In this document: positions 47,827 to 61,015 of the stretch, piece by piece
How positions within the stretch are numbered: position 1 is the stretch's first letter
Layout of the letters: the number at the start of each line of letters is the position of its first letter
DNA from: Hemibagrus wyckioides
Taxonomy: Eukaryota; Chordata; Actinopteri; Siluriformes; Bagridae
Reading direction: 5' to 3'
Assembly: GCF_019097595.1 (NCBI RefSeq)
Contig: NC_080710.1
Coordinates: 26,843,280-26,907,279, forward strand
Length of the DNA: 64,000 bases
The notes under the pieces: generated by a model
What the model saw: only the letters and a program-made list of their open reading frames with translations
Told to the model about the DNA's origin: nothing
The model's database searches: none
Translations under genes and position numbers: made by a program

Positions 47827-50800
47827 TCTTGATTTACATTAAATAAAAAAGAAAGGAATCATCAGTTATCCTCATGAGTCAGCTGTTCACTGCTTTCTTG
47901 TATCCTGATCTTGGACATTATTCTTTGGCTTTTACTAACAGCGATCGTCTATGAAGTATTAAGAAATCATTTTCCAAGTGTAAATCTGTTACCTATCGGA
48001 AACCAGCGGTTGTTGATTTGCATTCAGAACTGTTATGACTCACCATTACAATACATCTTAGTTACAAAGGCTGGCAAATGAATGATTTTTAAGCCCTTAG
48101 ACTAAAGTAGTCATCAAATTTTCAATGAGTCATGAATGTGCTGCTAGTAAAACAGATCAGTAGCTTCCAAGATGAGGATGAAAAACCATTACAGTAACGG
48201 TCTCGATCACTCACCTCATAATGAGAATTTGATGTTCCGTCTTTCATGTAAAGACAAACGAATATCTAATATCACCTCAAGTTTTGATATCATCCTTTCA
48301 TAAATTCTCCAGCAGGGCTTTATTAAAGATTTATATAACGGTTCAGTGTACACAAAGTACCTTTCAGTTGAAATACCAATTTATTTAACATGAGAACTGA
48401 ATAATGCTTCAGATCTCAAGTAATAGCTTTTGATGCTTTCGAATACTTTTGCCTTTTTCATCAGTCGAAAATTATATAAGGTGTCTCCAAAACCTGTGTT
48501 TACATATAAACTATACATACTATTGTAACCCCAAGAGAAATAAGGGCTACTAATATACTGTAATTTCACATCCCACTAAAGGAGCATCTCTAATTGCCAG
48601 CATTTCTTCTACCGGAATTTCTACCTGAACTTTCGAAAGTCGAAAACCAGCTGGAGGCAACTCGGCTGAGTTTATATTACATTATACAACTTTTTGGACC
48701 AACCTACTACACACATGTGGAAGAACTGAACAAACAGGGGGGGCTTATCTTTAATGTTGTTGGGGTTTTTCTTTTTGATGAGCTCTTTTTTTTTTAATTT
48801 TTTTTTATTGTCAATACACATTTGAGTGCCTCTTATCTTGCACCGTTGATCAAGGGCAATAAAATTGTCAACTGTTAAGATGCTCATGTGAATTAGGAAG
48901 AGCCTACCTCTCTCCATACCTAGGTTGATGTTAGCTGCCATTGGTTCGATATTACAGGTACTACACTATAATGTAGCTCTTATGTGAAATATGAACATGG
49001 GTTTTTTTTAAATGTATGTAAATTTAACTACACATTTATAATAGAAATGGAACCCAAAAAACTCAAAAGGGAAATGTGCGCAGTGCAGTGTTTACAATTT
49101 CTTAGGTACCCATGTCTACAGTACCCCAGTGAGATTATCCACTGGAGCAAGGGTGAGACTTCTTCTTTGGCTAATCTGTTTTTGGGAAGTAAAAATCTTT
49201 AAGTATTCGTGTGGGACCGTTCACAGTAGCAGAAGGTGAGTGCAGAAGCAGCAAACAGAATAGAGCATCAGAATGAGTCAGGCAGTTTTGGAGGATGAGA
49301 GGCGCTACAGCAGTAGAAGTGTGTTAAGATCTGGAGCTGGCATTAAATCAGGCAACAGGAGTACATGCACAGCTTGTATACGCCTGTTGCCTCAGTACAG
49401 TCAGACATTCTTTCAGGAAGCCAGCTGTTCATAAGAAAAATGGAATCACCCTCCGTGTTATGGGTTTAACTTTGTGGCATGTTTCATACCACTGCAATAA
49501 TATGGCCTAATTCTGTTTAACTTCTGCCAAGTCTTGGCTTAAACTGTAAGTGTGGTGTTTGTTTGATGCTAGACCATAGAGAAACAAAGATATAGTAAGT
49601 TGAATTTAATACAAATTCATTTGTTTTGACTTGTTATTAGTTTTAATGAATTGAAAAATCATAATTTTCTCAGGGTTTTTTGTATGTTTTTCCACCCGTG
49701 TGTGTTTTTAGGTTCAATGTTTTGATACATATTTAAGTGAAAATCAATTAATTAGGTCATATAGGCAATATAATGCTGGAAATAAAGTATACCAGACACT
49801 TTAATTGCTTATATTTCTATGTATAGACAAAATCAAAAGCATACAAGACAGCCTAAATAGCAATAGGGATGAAATACATTTCCATGTTTATGCACATGTT
49901 AAATAAGATCTTCTTCTGTAACTGATCTTTAACAGTGACCAGAACATCTACAGTAGATACATGTGGAGTTTTTTTCTGTAATTACACAGACACTTAATAA
50001 AAAGTAGGCCATTGTGTAACCCTTTTTTGCAACCACTGGCAACCCAGTGCCCTAGTTCCTCCATATAAGTTATTCCATCACATATTAGTCCAAGAGTGGA
50101 ATTCAGACCACCAAAAGGCAAGTGCTACCCAATTACCAGGAAAAAGCTGGTGTAGCAACAGGAACAGGATATTAATATGTCTGAGAAGTGAGATTGCAGT
50201 GAATTGATGAAATTAGATGCACCACCCCTCACCAGCTGCCACCGAGTTCATGGGAGCTCACAGTTGCCCTAAGACAATTCTGGCACAGAAGCCTGTCAGA
50301 AATCTTCACATTATTCATTGTACCAGTAACCAAACTTAAAGATCCGCTCCATTGATTTCTTCAATTCAGGGCACACCGTTTTATAAAGAGACATTCCATT
50401 AATGACTTTTATGTTGTTAAACCGTACATCTTTCTTAAACAGGCGTACTTTCTGCGTTGCATTTACTATTTATACATCAGGCCATAATGTACAGGCTGGA
50501 TTAACTTAACCCAGCATCACAGATATTGATCAGCGCCGTCAGTGGGAAGGGATGGAGGAAAGAAGGCACTCTCACATTACCTGAGCAATCTAGGAACTTT
50601 CTAATTTACCGCACTTTAACTCGACTCCATCTGGTCAGGAGCTACGAGTTCATCCATTAGGAGCCAGCACACCCTTTTGGTAGATATGTTAAAATATACT
50701 TCCTTTGCTGTACATTTTGCGGGTAAGATGCTTGGGTTTATAAAGAGATGCAATCAGCCGAGGTTTTTAAAACCGCTCCTCAACTCCTCAGTGTGTTTCA

Positions 50801-50974
50801 CCAGGCTTCATCAGCCCTCCAGTTCCCAGTAATTTGAGGAGTGGAGTCGGAAACAGTCAAAGCTAGTGTGATTGCATTCAGTGAAAAGATTAGTATTGGA
50901 GAAGACCAATGCATCTGAATATCTAACACATTTCATAGATCCACTGAGAAACAGCTTTACAAAATCAGACTAAG

Positions 50975-51300
50975 TGAATATTCATTCGTTTTCAGTAAGC
51001 ACTTTATCTTGGTCAAGGTAGCAGTAGATCGGAAGCTGATCCCAGGAACAGCGGGAATATGAATCCTATCCAGGGTGTATTCCCACTGGTCCATCACAGG
51101 GCATCTCGGATACATGTGTACATTCTCAAGCTTTTTCACAGCTAGAGGCAATTTACCTAGAGGCAGTTGACCTACCCCTAGATTTTTGGAAGAAAACCGT
51201 AGAACCTAGAGGAAACCAGGATGTACAAATCTGATCTGAAGTTCAGGATCAAACTGGAGACCCTGGAGCTGTGAGCTATGCCTCCATGCCAACTGACATG
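50975..51300 (+). repeat. Dispersed teleost repeat F
   Basis: It starts TTCATTCGTTTTCAGTAAGC, then ACTTTATCTTGGTCAAGGT, GAAGCTGATCCCAGGAACAG, CACTGGTCCATCACAGGGCA, AGAGGCAATTTACCTAG and GGAGACCCTGGAGCTGTGAG. These blocks recur in many fish genomes. It has no coding capacity, and its end is tRNA-like on the minus strand. Confidence 0.7.
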
Positions 51301-51998
51301 ATAACAATTCAGTACAGAAGTCTGACAAAATAAAGAAAGCAATGAAATGTAATTCGTACAGAAAATGCAATTCAAAGGTTTGCATATTCCTGTGTGATAA
51401 ATATTCTCATAACTCATATATTCACTCTCTTTGTAGCTTGAGCAGCTTTTGGATTCTCTCAGTTCTATTCACTATTCTTCCTATTCTAACTCTGCCACAT
51501 TGCCTTGTCTGTCTTTGCACGTTCTTCTTGACAAATCTGTCAGATGTCGTACTGCCTTCGCTTCAGATCTGAAGACGAAGAATGTCCTCAGCCGAGGTAC
51601 AGCTCAAGTAATGTACATTTTCCTTTTTCTTTTTTTGGTTCTCCATCTACTGCAGCTGCAAACTTTTGCACCCAACTATAAAGGATGTTAGATGTGAGTA
51701 GTATCTGCAGTGCTCAGTACATTTCAGTTGAATCTGTGTGTTTTTCCTCCTCTGTGTGGCTTGATCGGACAGTGGAGGACATGCAGTCACACTCGAGAAC
51801 AACCGACTAAGCAAGGTGGACTCTGTTCAGTTGCAGGTGAACTCTAGCGTGGTTCAATTGCAATGACAAGGTGAATTGACCATGAATCGATTGACTGCAG
51901 GAAGTGAACCACAAATTTTGAGTTACGGCATTTTTCCTGTAGATAGCTGTTAAGCTCAGCCGTGACATGCAAACTGAGTCTAAGGACAACTGCACCTA

Positions 51999-52814
51999 CA
52001 CTCACTATCCACTTCATTAGGAACATTTAATAAGTCAGTTGTGCAATGAATAAAATGATGCAGATGCAGGTCCAGGCCAGTTTGAGCTAAAAGGAAGACT
52101 ATGCTAACTCGAATAATCACTTTATACAACCGTGATGAGCGGAAAAGAATGCACTACATCTTGAGGTGGATGGGCTACAACAGCAGAAGACCATGATCAT
52201 TTTTCTCTCCTGTCAGCCAAAAACAGATGTTTGAGGCTATCGAAACTTGACCTTGTGATTTTATTTCCACCCTAATCTTCAACTGTCCAGCTTTGGTAAT
52301 TCCCATAATAGCCTCAGATTCTTGTTCTTGGCTGACAGGAGTGGAACCTGATGGGCTGTTATAACCCATCCACCTCAAGGTCAGTGTTTTGTGCATGCTG
52401 TGATAATTTTCTGCTCACCATGGTTGTAAAGATGACTTTATTTCAGTTACTATATCCTTCCTGGCAGCTCAAACCAATCTGGCCATTTTCCTCTGATCTC
52501 TCTTGTCAACGAGGCATTTCCCAGCACAGATCTGACTCTTGGTCAGTGTTTTTTGTTTTTGCACCATTCTGGGTAAACTCTAGAGACTGTTGTGTGTGAA
52601 ATTCCCAGGAGATCAGCAGTTTCTGAAATACTCCAACCAGCCCATCTGGCACCAGCATCCATGCCAAATTCACAGAGATCTTTTACATCATTCTGATGTT
52701 TGATGTGAACATTAGCTGATGCTCTTGCCTTGTATCTCCAAGATGTTTTGTACTGCACTGCTTCCACACGATGCATGAATCTGCAGGAATTCCTAATAAA
52801 ATAGACAGTGAGTG
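51999..52814 (-). mobile_element. Tc1-like transposon, family 4, deleted, with internal foldback
   Basis: The left end CACTCACTATCCACTTCATT (with AGGAACA) and the right end, ATTCCTAATAAAATAGACAG then TGAGTG, are inverted repeats. TA precedes the left end; the right flank is CA, so one target base has changed. The minus strand at 52543-52776 encodes a transposase N-terminal DNA-binding domain, with WSISETADLLGISHTTVSRV as helix-turn-helix. The catalytic domain is missing. Most of the interior is the inverted structure at 52158-52381. Confidence 0.85.
52158..52381. repeat. Long imperfect palindrome inside Tc1 family 4
   Basis: The left arm 52159-52240 (CTTGAGGTGGATGGGCTACA, later CTCCTGTCAGCCAAAAACAG and GAGGCTAT) is the reverse complement, with some gaps, of the right arm 52308-52380 (ATAGCCTCAGATTCTTGTTC, later CTGACAGGAG, then CCCATCCACCTCAAGG). 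The loop is about 67 nt. Confidence 0.88.
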
Positions 52815-55079
52815 CATATGAAGCTCACGCTACAGGAGAGTTTCTATCACTAATATAGTACTGTCTTCTCCCAATGAAGCACTATATCACAATAAGTATA
52901 TTTCTATATGAAACATAAACAGAATAATAATTTCATTCGTCATTGCCCTCACATGTTAGATAGAAGAAAGCCTGAAGAAATATTTGCCTTTAATTATTTA
53001 CCATTAATGTGTTATGTCCTTTTATTTTTATCTTGACTCTGTTTAATATATGTCTTTGAATATGTCAGTTACAGTCTAGTAATTTTAACCCACTAGTATC
53101 GCAAAGACAGGGCCAATACTTTTGTGTTTGCTATACACTGAAGACATTTGGATTTGAGATCAAAAGATGAATGAGATAACAGCTCAAAGTTTCTTTCCTG
53201 GTATTTATTTCCTGATATTTACATCAAACATGGCACCTTTAGTTGGAACCCACCTGTTTTTATTTAGGTTATCAAAAAATATTGGAACATGAAAGCGACA
53301 TGTGTTGCTTGTTGCAAAAACAAAATAATTAGCCCTGTGCTTTCAGAGGGGGCTTTATAGTGTCTCTGTATGAGTCTGTTGATTAGCCTGGTATAGAATT
53401 TCCAAAGTTATACTTCTGCTGATGTACAACTACAAATAAGTATCCATAATCTGACCTCCTGACTCATCTTTGCTGAATTTTTAACAAGTATATCTCCCCT
53501 TATACATTTTCATGTACTTTTGAGAGTCATCTCTTTCGGTCCGGGTCACCTTATCCGAGGTATCTTCAGGCCATTTTGGCAAACATTACAGTAACCCCTT
53601 TGCTTTCTGCTCTTGGATTCCTATCTGCAACTGATCAATGAGGCTTCGCTCTGCCAGGACAGAGATCATCATATATAGTGATGGAGAAAGTGCAGAGCCA
53701 GAGCTATGCCAATATTACATTTCAAGGCCTGGCAATATCTAGAGCTCATGCCAAACGAGTCAGCATGATGGAAGGATTTCTTTGGGCTACTGCAGCCGGA
53801 TGTGGACAGATGGGACCACTCCTTTCCCGCTGTCCAGCAGCTGTAATTAGCCCCGAGATGTATGGATTAATGGACACCAGCGGATTACTGGTGCCTTACT
53901 GTCTGCACTTTCTCTTCCTCTCTTCTCTGCTGCAGGAAAGAGTGACCTGTCATCTAAAAGCTTTAGAAATAGTCCAGTGTGTCCGCTTCTGGTGTCCCAT
54001 CAGTGAGGCGTACTATAGTTGTTTAGTACATGAGAATTGGCTGAATATTGACCCGGTACTTTTTATCTTGTTTATTTGCTCCTACACTGAAAAATAATCA
54101 CACATTGAGTTACTGTACATTAGCACTATAGGGCAGCCTAAGGACATTTAGAAATTTGTTCCTTGCCTCTGGTAGTGTTCTCTGTCTCCCCTGTGGGGAA
54201 GTCTGGGGTTGTTATTGATTGCCTAGAGACACCGAACAGTTAAATGGGTCAGACACTGGAGCCCAGGCGCCCAGGATCTCAACCCAATAGACCTCTGTAG
54301 AAAAAGTAGAGCATCAGTTCTTTCTTCAGAGACACTCGAGTTTGGAGGTTGGGGCAGGTCAGGTCTTTGATAGGCTAAGGAGATACCTGGCTGATTTCCT
54401 TGCCAATAGGCATATCTTGTCTCACGAGATCCAAGATTCAAACAGTGATTTGGAAACAGACAAAGGTCTGACCAGGGTATTGCTTGGAGGTTGAGTATTG
54501 CTTTTGCTTTATTTTATTAGGAATGTATCAATAAAAAAAATGACTGTTTTTGAGTTTGTGTTTGTTCCTCGGCATGTCAATGTACACTAGGCTTACATAG
54601 CATCAGGTGGGATCAAATATTGAGCTTTTTTTATCAGTAAATCAGCACAATATCAGATTAATATCATTATTGATGTTGATGCACCCGGACATGACCAAAT
54701 ACTAAAATCACTACTTGCACATTTAATAGAGATATCAGTATACCAGAAAATATTCATAAAGCTGAAATGTAGCCTGTATTTGCTTAGGTCTCATCTGTGT
54801 CTGAGAGTAAATAGTGGTATAATTGCACAGCGTCTGGACAGTTTCCTCAGTGCTTTATCACTGTTGACACACATTTTGGCCTTGATAGGGTTGCCGTGTT
54901 TGTATTTCAGCGGATCTGGGACTGTATTCTTATCCAAAAAGTGTGGGTTTTTTTTTTTTAAAGACAGTTTCTCAGGAATGCATAAATTAGACAGCATTGT
55001 TTATACAGGCCATTAGAGCTCTCCTCCGCCTGCTTTCCCACAGTGCAGTGATCACTTTCATTACCCAGAGACTTTGATA

Positions 55080-55260
55080 GACCTGCCGCATAATTGAGAA
55101 ATGCACATTAACGCATCCACAAACTTTCCTCTGATTGCTCTCTCATCCATTTATGCAAATGTGTCCAGTGTTATCCCTTTATGAGTCGGAAAAGCAATCA
55201 GACGCGAGCCTTCTCTCCTCGCTCCATTTGTAGAAGCTGCACACTGTGAAAGCATGACCT
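55080..55260. promoter_or_regulatory. Candidate conserved non-coding segment with POU octamer
   Basis: A perfect octamer ATGCAAAT lies in CATTTATGCAAATGTGTCC (about 55153). Nearby are CATAATTGAGAAATGC and GGAAAAGCAATCAGACGC. It is non-repetitive and compositionally balanced. Regulatory function is inferred from motif content only. Confidence 0.25.
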
Positions 55261-55647
55261 CAATAACTGACTGGCTCTACAGAAAACCGTAAATCTATGC
55301 TTAGCTCACTGGTCATTATTGACCAGGGCAAACACCACAGCACTATTAAACATTTATGACTGTGACTATCAACATTGGCACCTTGGGGAGGTGTAAAAGT
55401 GACGGTTGAGTGGAAACCTAAGGCATTGATAAGGGTGAAAATTGATAAGTGTAGGTTACAGAGATAAGAAATTGATTGCTGTTTCAGTTTAGACAGCACC
55501 AGCCATTAGCGTCTTGTCTCCTCTAGCATACAGTATACCTCACGTTACACTGGGGCCAGGTCCACATTTGAATGTCAGATTTCCTCCAATACAACCATAT
55601 GAGCAATTGCAGTGCAGCACGGTAACTATTATTAATCCAAATGTCAA

Positions 55648-56163
55648 CACTGTATCATGGTGTATAAGTTCTGGGACGTTTTACATGCACATGAATGTAA
55701 TATGGAGTTGGCCCACCCTTTGCAGCTATAACAGCTTCAACTCTTCTGAGAAGGCTTTCCACAAGGTTAAGCAGTGTGTTTATGGGACTTTTTGACCATT
55801 CCTCTAGAAGCGCATTTGTGAGGTCAGGCACTGATGTTGGACGAGAAAGCCTGGCTCACAGTGTCCGCTCTAATTCATCCTAAAGGTGTTCTATCAGATT
55901 GATGTCAGGACTCAGTTCCTCCACACCAAACTCGCTCATCCATGTCTTTATGGACCTTGCTTTGTACACTGGTGTGCAGTCATGTTGGAACAGGAAGGGG
56001 CCATCCCTAAAGTTGAGAGCATGAAATTGTCCAAAATGTCTTGGTATGCTGAAGCATTAAGAGTTCCTTTCACTGGAAATAAGGGGCCGAGCCCAACCCC
56101 TGAAAAACATCACCTGAATTTAATGATTTGGAGGGGTGTCCCAAAACTTTTGGCAATATAGTG
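55648..56163 (-). mobile_element. Tc1-like transposon, family 1 relative, internally deleted
   Basis: The right end ACTTTTGGCAATATAGTG is followed by TA. The left end is worn (CACTGTATCATGGTGTATAA). The interior matches the C-terminal half of the transposase on the minus strand, as in 15984-17232. After GAAAAACATCACC it jumps directly to the right terminus, so the N-terminal half has been deleted. Frameshifts are present. Confidence 0.88.
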
Positions 56164-56397
56164 TATTTACATGTTGGCTTATGGAGTGTTTTATAGTTTG
56201 ATGTTATAAAGCACAAAATGTAAAAGTCCAAAATAAAGTTAAAAATAGAAAAGAAATTACTGGGGGAGCTGAAAAAGAAAATGAGCGGCAAAATAAAAAA
56301 ATTGTTTGTCAAGAAATCCGACAATGCCACAGCCATCCATGGCCAGGAGTCCGAGAGAGTAACTGACTGCTTTCAAGATTAGAGGAATGGTGTTAAT

Positions 56398-56399
56398 CC

Positions 56400-56436
<37 letters not shown>

Positions 56437-56440
56437 TCTG
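56398..56440. repeat. (TCTG)/(CT)n microsatellite
   Basis: CTCTGT repeats merging into (CT)n. Confidence 0.9.
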
Positions 56441-56603
56441 TCTTGTCAGAGAGACATTAACTAATCATGGGTGTTTGTGAGCTGATGTTTGTTTGCAAAA
56501 GAGGGTGGATAGTGCTTTCCCCTGTGTAAGAAGATGTCTGTATGATAGAGCAGATCTTGCAATCAACTTGATGGGATCACCAAAATTTCATTTATTTTAA
56601 TCC

Positions 56604-56835
56604 AACACATTTATGGCATTTTGGCAGACACCCTTATCAGAGCAACCATCTCATTTATATCTATCTCATCTGAGCAATTGAGGATTAAGGGCCTTGTTCA
56701 AGGGCCCAGCAGTGGCAGCTTGGTCAATCAAGGGATTCAAACTCACAACCTTTCCATCAGTAGTCCAAAACCTTGACCACTGAGTTACTGCTTGCCCGCT
56801 TGGATAAGGGAGACTGACAAATGCCATAAATGTAG
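56604..56835 (-). mobile_element. tRNA-derived SINE, family A, with opposite-strand tail fragment
   Basis: 56604-56799 is a - strand copy (GGCATTTTGGCAGACACCCT at the tail, GGGCCCAGCAGTGGCAGCTT, then TTCAAACTCACAACC and AACCTTGACCACTGAGTTAC at the head). Directly next to it, 56800-56835 reads TTGGATAAGGGAGACTGACA on the + strand, the tail of a second copy in the opposite direction. Confidence 0.8.
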
Positions 56836-58815
56836 TGAAGATTTATATAAATGTGATTAAATATGACTTAGCACTGCATTTCCTTTAAAACCATCTTTCT
56901 CCGTTAGATTTTCTCCGTAACATTAATTTGTATTAGTTAATAGAAAGAGATTCAATAATCAGTAGATTGTTGCAATCATACTTGCTTTAAAAATGCCTAT
57001 TGTACAATTAAACAAAAAGTGTTTTTCCCCTACTTTATATAAGTCCAAAAGCATTTGACATATTCTATTCTGAATTACATTGAGTCATTAACATGGAAAT
57101 TGCAATCAACAGCAGCACCTCTTGATAACATTGCTTGCTAAAAGGTCAAGTGGTGCATTTAACAATCAGTTTAAAAGAAGGGATGCCATTTGGGCAATCG
57201 GCAGCTGTAAAATAAATAGGCATAAATAATTAAGGAGAATAACAGGAACGAGTGGCAGTAATCTCAGGGTGGATCGTTTGGCTAATGTCAAGCTCATTCA
57301 GAGACCTGCCTCTCACCAGTCTCTCCAGTCGAAGTCATTACTCAGAAAGGCCTTTCCTGTAATGTGTGTGATGGTTCCCGCTGAGAGCTGGACGTCCCAT
57401 GAGGCCCAGTGCAGAGAGCAACTGTAAGCCAATCATCCATCACCGCCTTTCTTTCTCTGTCTCGGGTTTGCCTTTTGTTCCTTAGCGCATTCTGTTTCTT
57501 TTATTTTGATTTGTTTATTTATTTTATTTTTGTCCAGTGAGGTTAGGCTTTGTTTATGAAAGGTTGCACTCCTGTCCACAATATCACGTAGTTTCGAAGC
57601 ACTTCAATGCTTGTTTTCGCAGAAAATAAGTATAAGATGAATGAAAAGACTTCTGATGGATCAGGATGTTTGCCTCCAGTGACTATGAGGAGACAGGTTT
57701 GAGGTCACCTATGAATCTCAGGTCTAATGTACTGTTGGGATAAAGCTTTATTACCGAGCTGATGTATGGTCCATTCTGATTGGTCAGAAGGTGTTGATTC
57801 ATTTTCCACAACAGCAGCTCAGGCAGTAGTTCTAGCCGTGAGATTATATTAAAACACTGATTCTAAAAAGTTAACACGTAATTAGCATTTTTGTGAAGGA
57901 ATCAGTCAGTGCATTGTAACAGTCAGAAGAGTTTTCCGGGGAAGTGTTCAGGAGTTGAAACTGTGAGTTCAAGTCCCACAAATACCACAGACATCCGGGG
58001 CTGAGAGCCAAGGTAGCAAAAGTGGCCATTCTCACTGGGTGGGAGGGGCATACTCATCGTTCATAGTCAATTATAGCAACACTAGCCAATAGTGTTGTTC
58101 TGTGAGCTCATGTATGTGTAAGAGATAGATAGCAAAAGTTTGTAGCAGTGGGTGAGAATTAGCAGATGACCAAACTGGGCAGAAAGGGGGGGGGTCAACT
58201 TCAAACCAAATCAACTTCATAGTAATAACCCTATCTCTGCTTCAAATTAGGTCGCATCACACCACCCCGTTATTGATTATTTTCCTACAACAGCACTCCC
58301 TGTCATGTTTGATGCCTTACGTATTATTCAGATCACATTTCAGCATCTTCACAAGGAGACAGCTCTGAAGGTGAGCTATCAATGTGAGAAATACTTGCCT
58401 CACTTTGCTTTGAATACTCCACCAAGTCAGAGAGCACTCAAGCCTTGGGATGTAATAAATTAGAGCTGTCACGATCGCTCTGCTGCACCTTGCATCAGCA
58501 ATTAATTGTTCAGCACGTAGCAATGGCAACTAATGCAACACAGCTGTCAAGCACATGGACCGGCAGCTAGATATTTTTGTCCAAATAAATTAAGTCCTAA
58601 TTGAACTGTATTGGAAAAAGAAGAAAAATAATTCTTATTATTTGTCTGGTATTTGTTAAGGATTAACGACAGGGTAGTTTAAGTGTCAGGTCTTCAAACT
58701 CTCCAGTGTACATTCCATGTTCTCTCCATTCAATCAGTCATCTCATATATTCTCCATCACTTGTATTACTCCTCATATTACACACCCACACCCACACACT
58801 CTACAAATACATCTT

Positions 58816-59243
58816 CACTGTCCACTTTATTAGGAATGCCCAAACAGTTATGAAGTTATCAATCAGCCAATCAAGAGCTTCAGACAAAAAGTTCACGTCA
58901 GAAACTAAGAAAAAGCGTGATCTCTCCGAGTTTGATCATTCATACAATCACTCTTTCAACACTGGTGAGTATCTCATTATGCACAAAACTTCCGACTTTA
59001 AAGTGGATAGTCGACAATAGCAGATTACCACATTGGGTTTTTCCTCTGTCAGCCAAGAACAGGAATCTGAGGTCATCATGGACACAGACTCACCCAAACT
59101 AGAAAATTAAAGAGTGGGGAGGAAAAAAAAATCACCTGGTCTTTTACCTTTCTTCAACTGTCCTGTTTCTGTGAGTCTTTGATGATTGGCACATGATTGC
59201 ATGAATCTGCAGACATACAGGTGTTCCTAATAAACTGGACAGT
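58816..59243 (+). mobile_element. Tc1-like transposon, family 4, internally deleted
   Basis: The left end CACTGTCCACTTTATTAGGA and right end GTGTTCCTAATAAACTGGAC are inverted repeats like those of 51999-52814. A weak match to the transposase start region lies on the + strand (GTTCACGTCAGAAACTAAG then GATCTCTCCGAGTTTGATC). It is about 428 bp long and non-autonomous. Confidence 0.82.
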
Positions 59244-59261
59244 ACATGTTTGTATTTTCAG

Positions 59262-59289
59262 AGTAAAGCTTTTTTTTTTTTTTTTTTTA
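59262..59289. repeat. T-rich run
   Basis: A run of about 20 T just after the family 4 copy. Confidence 0.8.
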
Positions 59290-59602
59290 TTGCGGATTAT
59301 CAACTTGGAAGTCTGCTCAATAAGGGGGTTGTCATGCCAAATTGGAAATATATAACTGCTGATTGAAAGTGTGTTTGGTAAATTCGTTTCAGAGTGTGAA
59401 GTGATTCATATTGTGATGTTTCTGCATCTGAAAACCACCAATCAAGAACTCGTGTTCATGTTGAGAATGATGAATGTAATTTTCCTCATGCAGAATTTAG
59501 AAGGTAATCGAGTGCTTGTAGTTATCGGGCACCTCCTGCAGATCTTAAATCGTATTTCAGATGTTGATCACATTTATCTATTATTTATCTGCTTATGTCT
59601 AA

Positions 59603-59623
59603 ATGTGTGTGTGTGTGTGTGTG
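59603..59623. repeat. (GT)n microsatellite
   Basis: About 10 GT units. Confidence 0.9.
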
Positions 59624-61015
59624 TTTTTAAGTTTCTTAATAGCTGATGCCTTTTTGTTATAAAAATAGGCCAGGTGTAAATGAAGTGTGTTTGAGTGGGG
59701 TTCGCTTATCATCGGCTTATAAGGTTACACTGCCGAGGCAAAGTGTGTGTTCCCAGGAGGAACGTGTTTGATTTATGCTGTGTACTTACAATGTGTGTGT
59801 GTTTTGCATTAATCAAGGCTTAGCTGTGGTAATGTGGATGGTTGTGTATGATGAGCTTTGGGCGGATTGGAAGCAGGCGAGCAGTGTGTGACCCTGCTCA
59901 TATCTCCTGCCACACAGTAATGCGCTTCGTTCCATGACGGGAGAATTCAATCAAACAGAGGGAGAAACAGAGGGTTCTCACTGCCCTCGCTGACCCACAC
60001 ACACCACACAAGCGCACTCAAGCAATTGAATATTCACACACGCCTACTGGAAAGGCACTCATTCGCACTACTAACACAGCGGCGTATTTTCACATTCAGC
60101 CCCACACAACTTTTACACCTTTCTTGACACAGTGGTGCATGCGCTCTCCCACACGCTCATAGACACACATACACTTTGAAACTTTCTAAATCAGGCAGTG
60201 TTGTGAACTCTTTTGTTCGGGGCCAAAGGGTAGCTCAGCTTTCCAGGCAAGCGTTCAGAATTTGATATTCAGACTCATCAGTGCTAACCTCATGCTTAAA
60301 CCTTGGTCAGATTTAGATGTTTAAATTTGCATGAAGACTGCATGACCTGATTGATTTAACTGTACTCAGTGATAACAGCCCTATATATGGCCCAGAAGTC
60401 TGAATCTGGCCAAGATTCTTTTTTATATTCCCAAAGTGTATTTATAGTACATTAATGCCGTTGCATGAAAGTGCTTCTGTATGAAATATCTGCCAATACA
60501 GGAAGATGCTTGATCTATAAACCAGTGACGTGAAGGTTTGTCTTGTTCTTCAAAGAACAATGTAGCATAGAATCTTTTCAGACATTTAGATCATATCAGA
60601 CGGAGGTAACCGAGACTGATGAGGTGAGTAGAACAGTAGAAAAGGCTACTAGCTCTCTTTCCGACAACCCACTTTAACCTTTTTCTTTTCCCAAGTGTTA
60701 TTGTGCCTGTTCTAACACGATTAACCTTATTAATGATAAATCAGTTGCTTTAGTCACTTTGAGAGTAGCAGTTCTCATCAGGTCTGAGCCTGATGTTATT
60801 GCAGTTTTGTTTTTGTAATACACTAGAACTCTCATATTCCAAATTTAGCATTTTGTTTTTTTGTATAAACCTTCTGCTTCTTGGAGCTGAAGTATATATC
60901 ATCCATGTATTTCATTCTATCGATCAGGATAATAGCACCTCCTGCACACCATGTATTTCCCAGCATGCACTACATTTTAAACTTAATGAACTATGTGAAC
61001 CAGGGGACCCAATAA

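Noticed and set aside
48594..48797. Small open frame with LLPEFLPELSK
   Set aside because: 67 codons ending in T-rich low complexity; no family match and no splice context.
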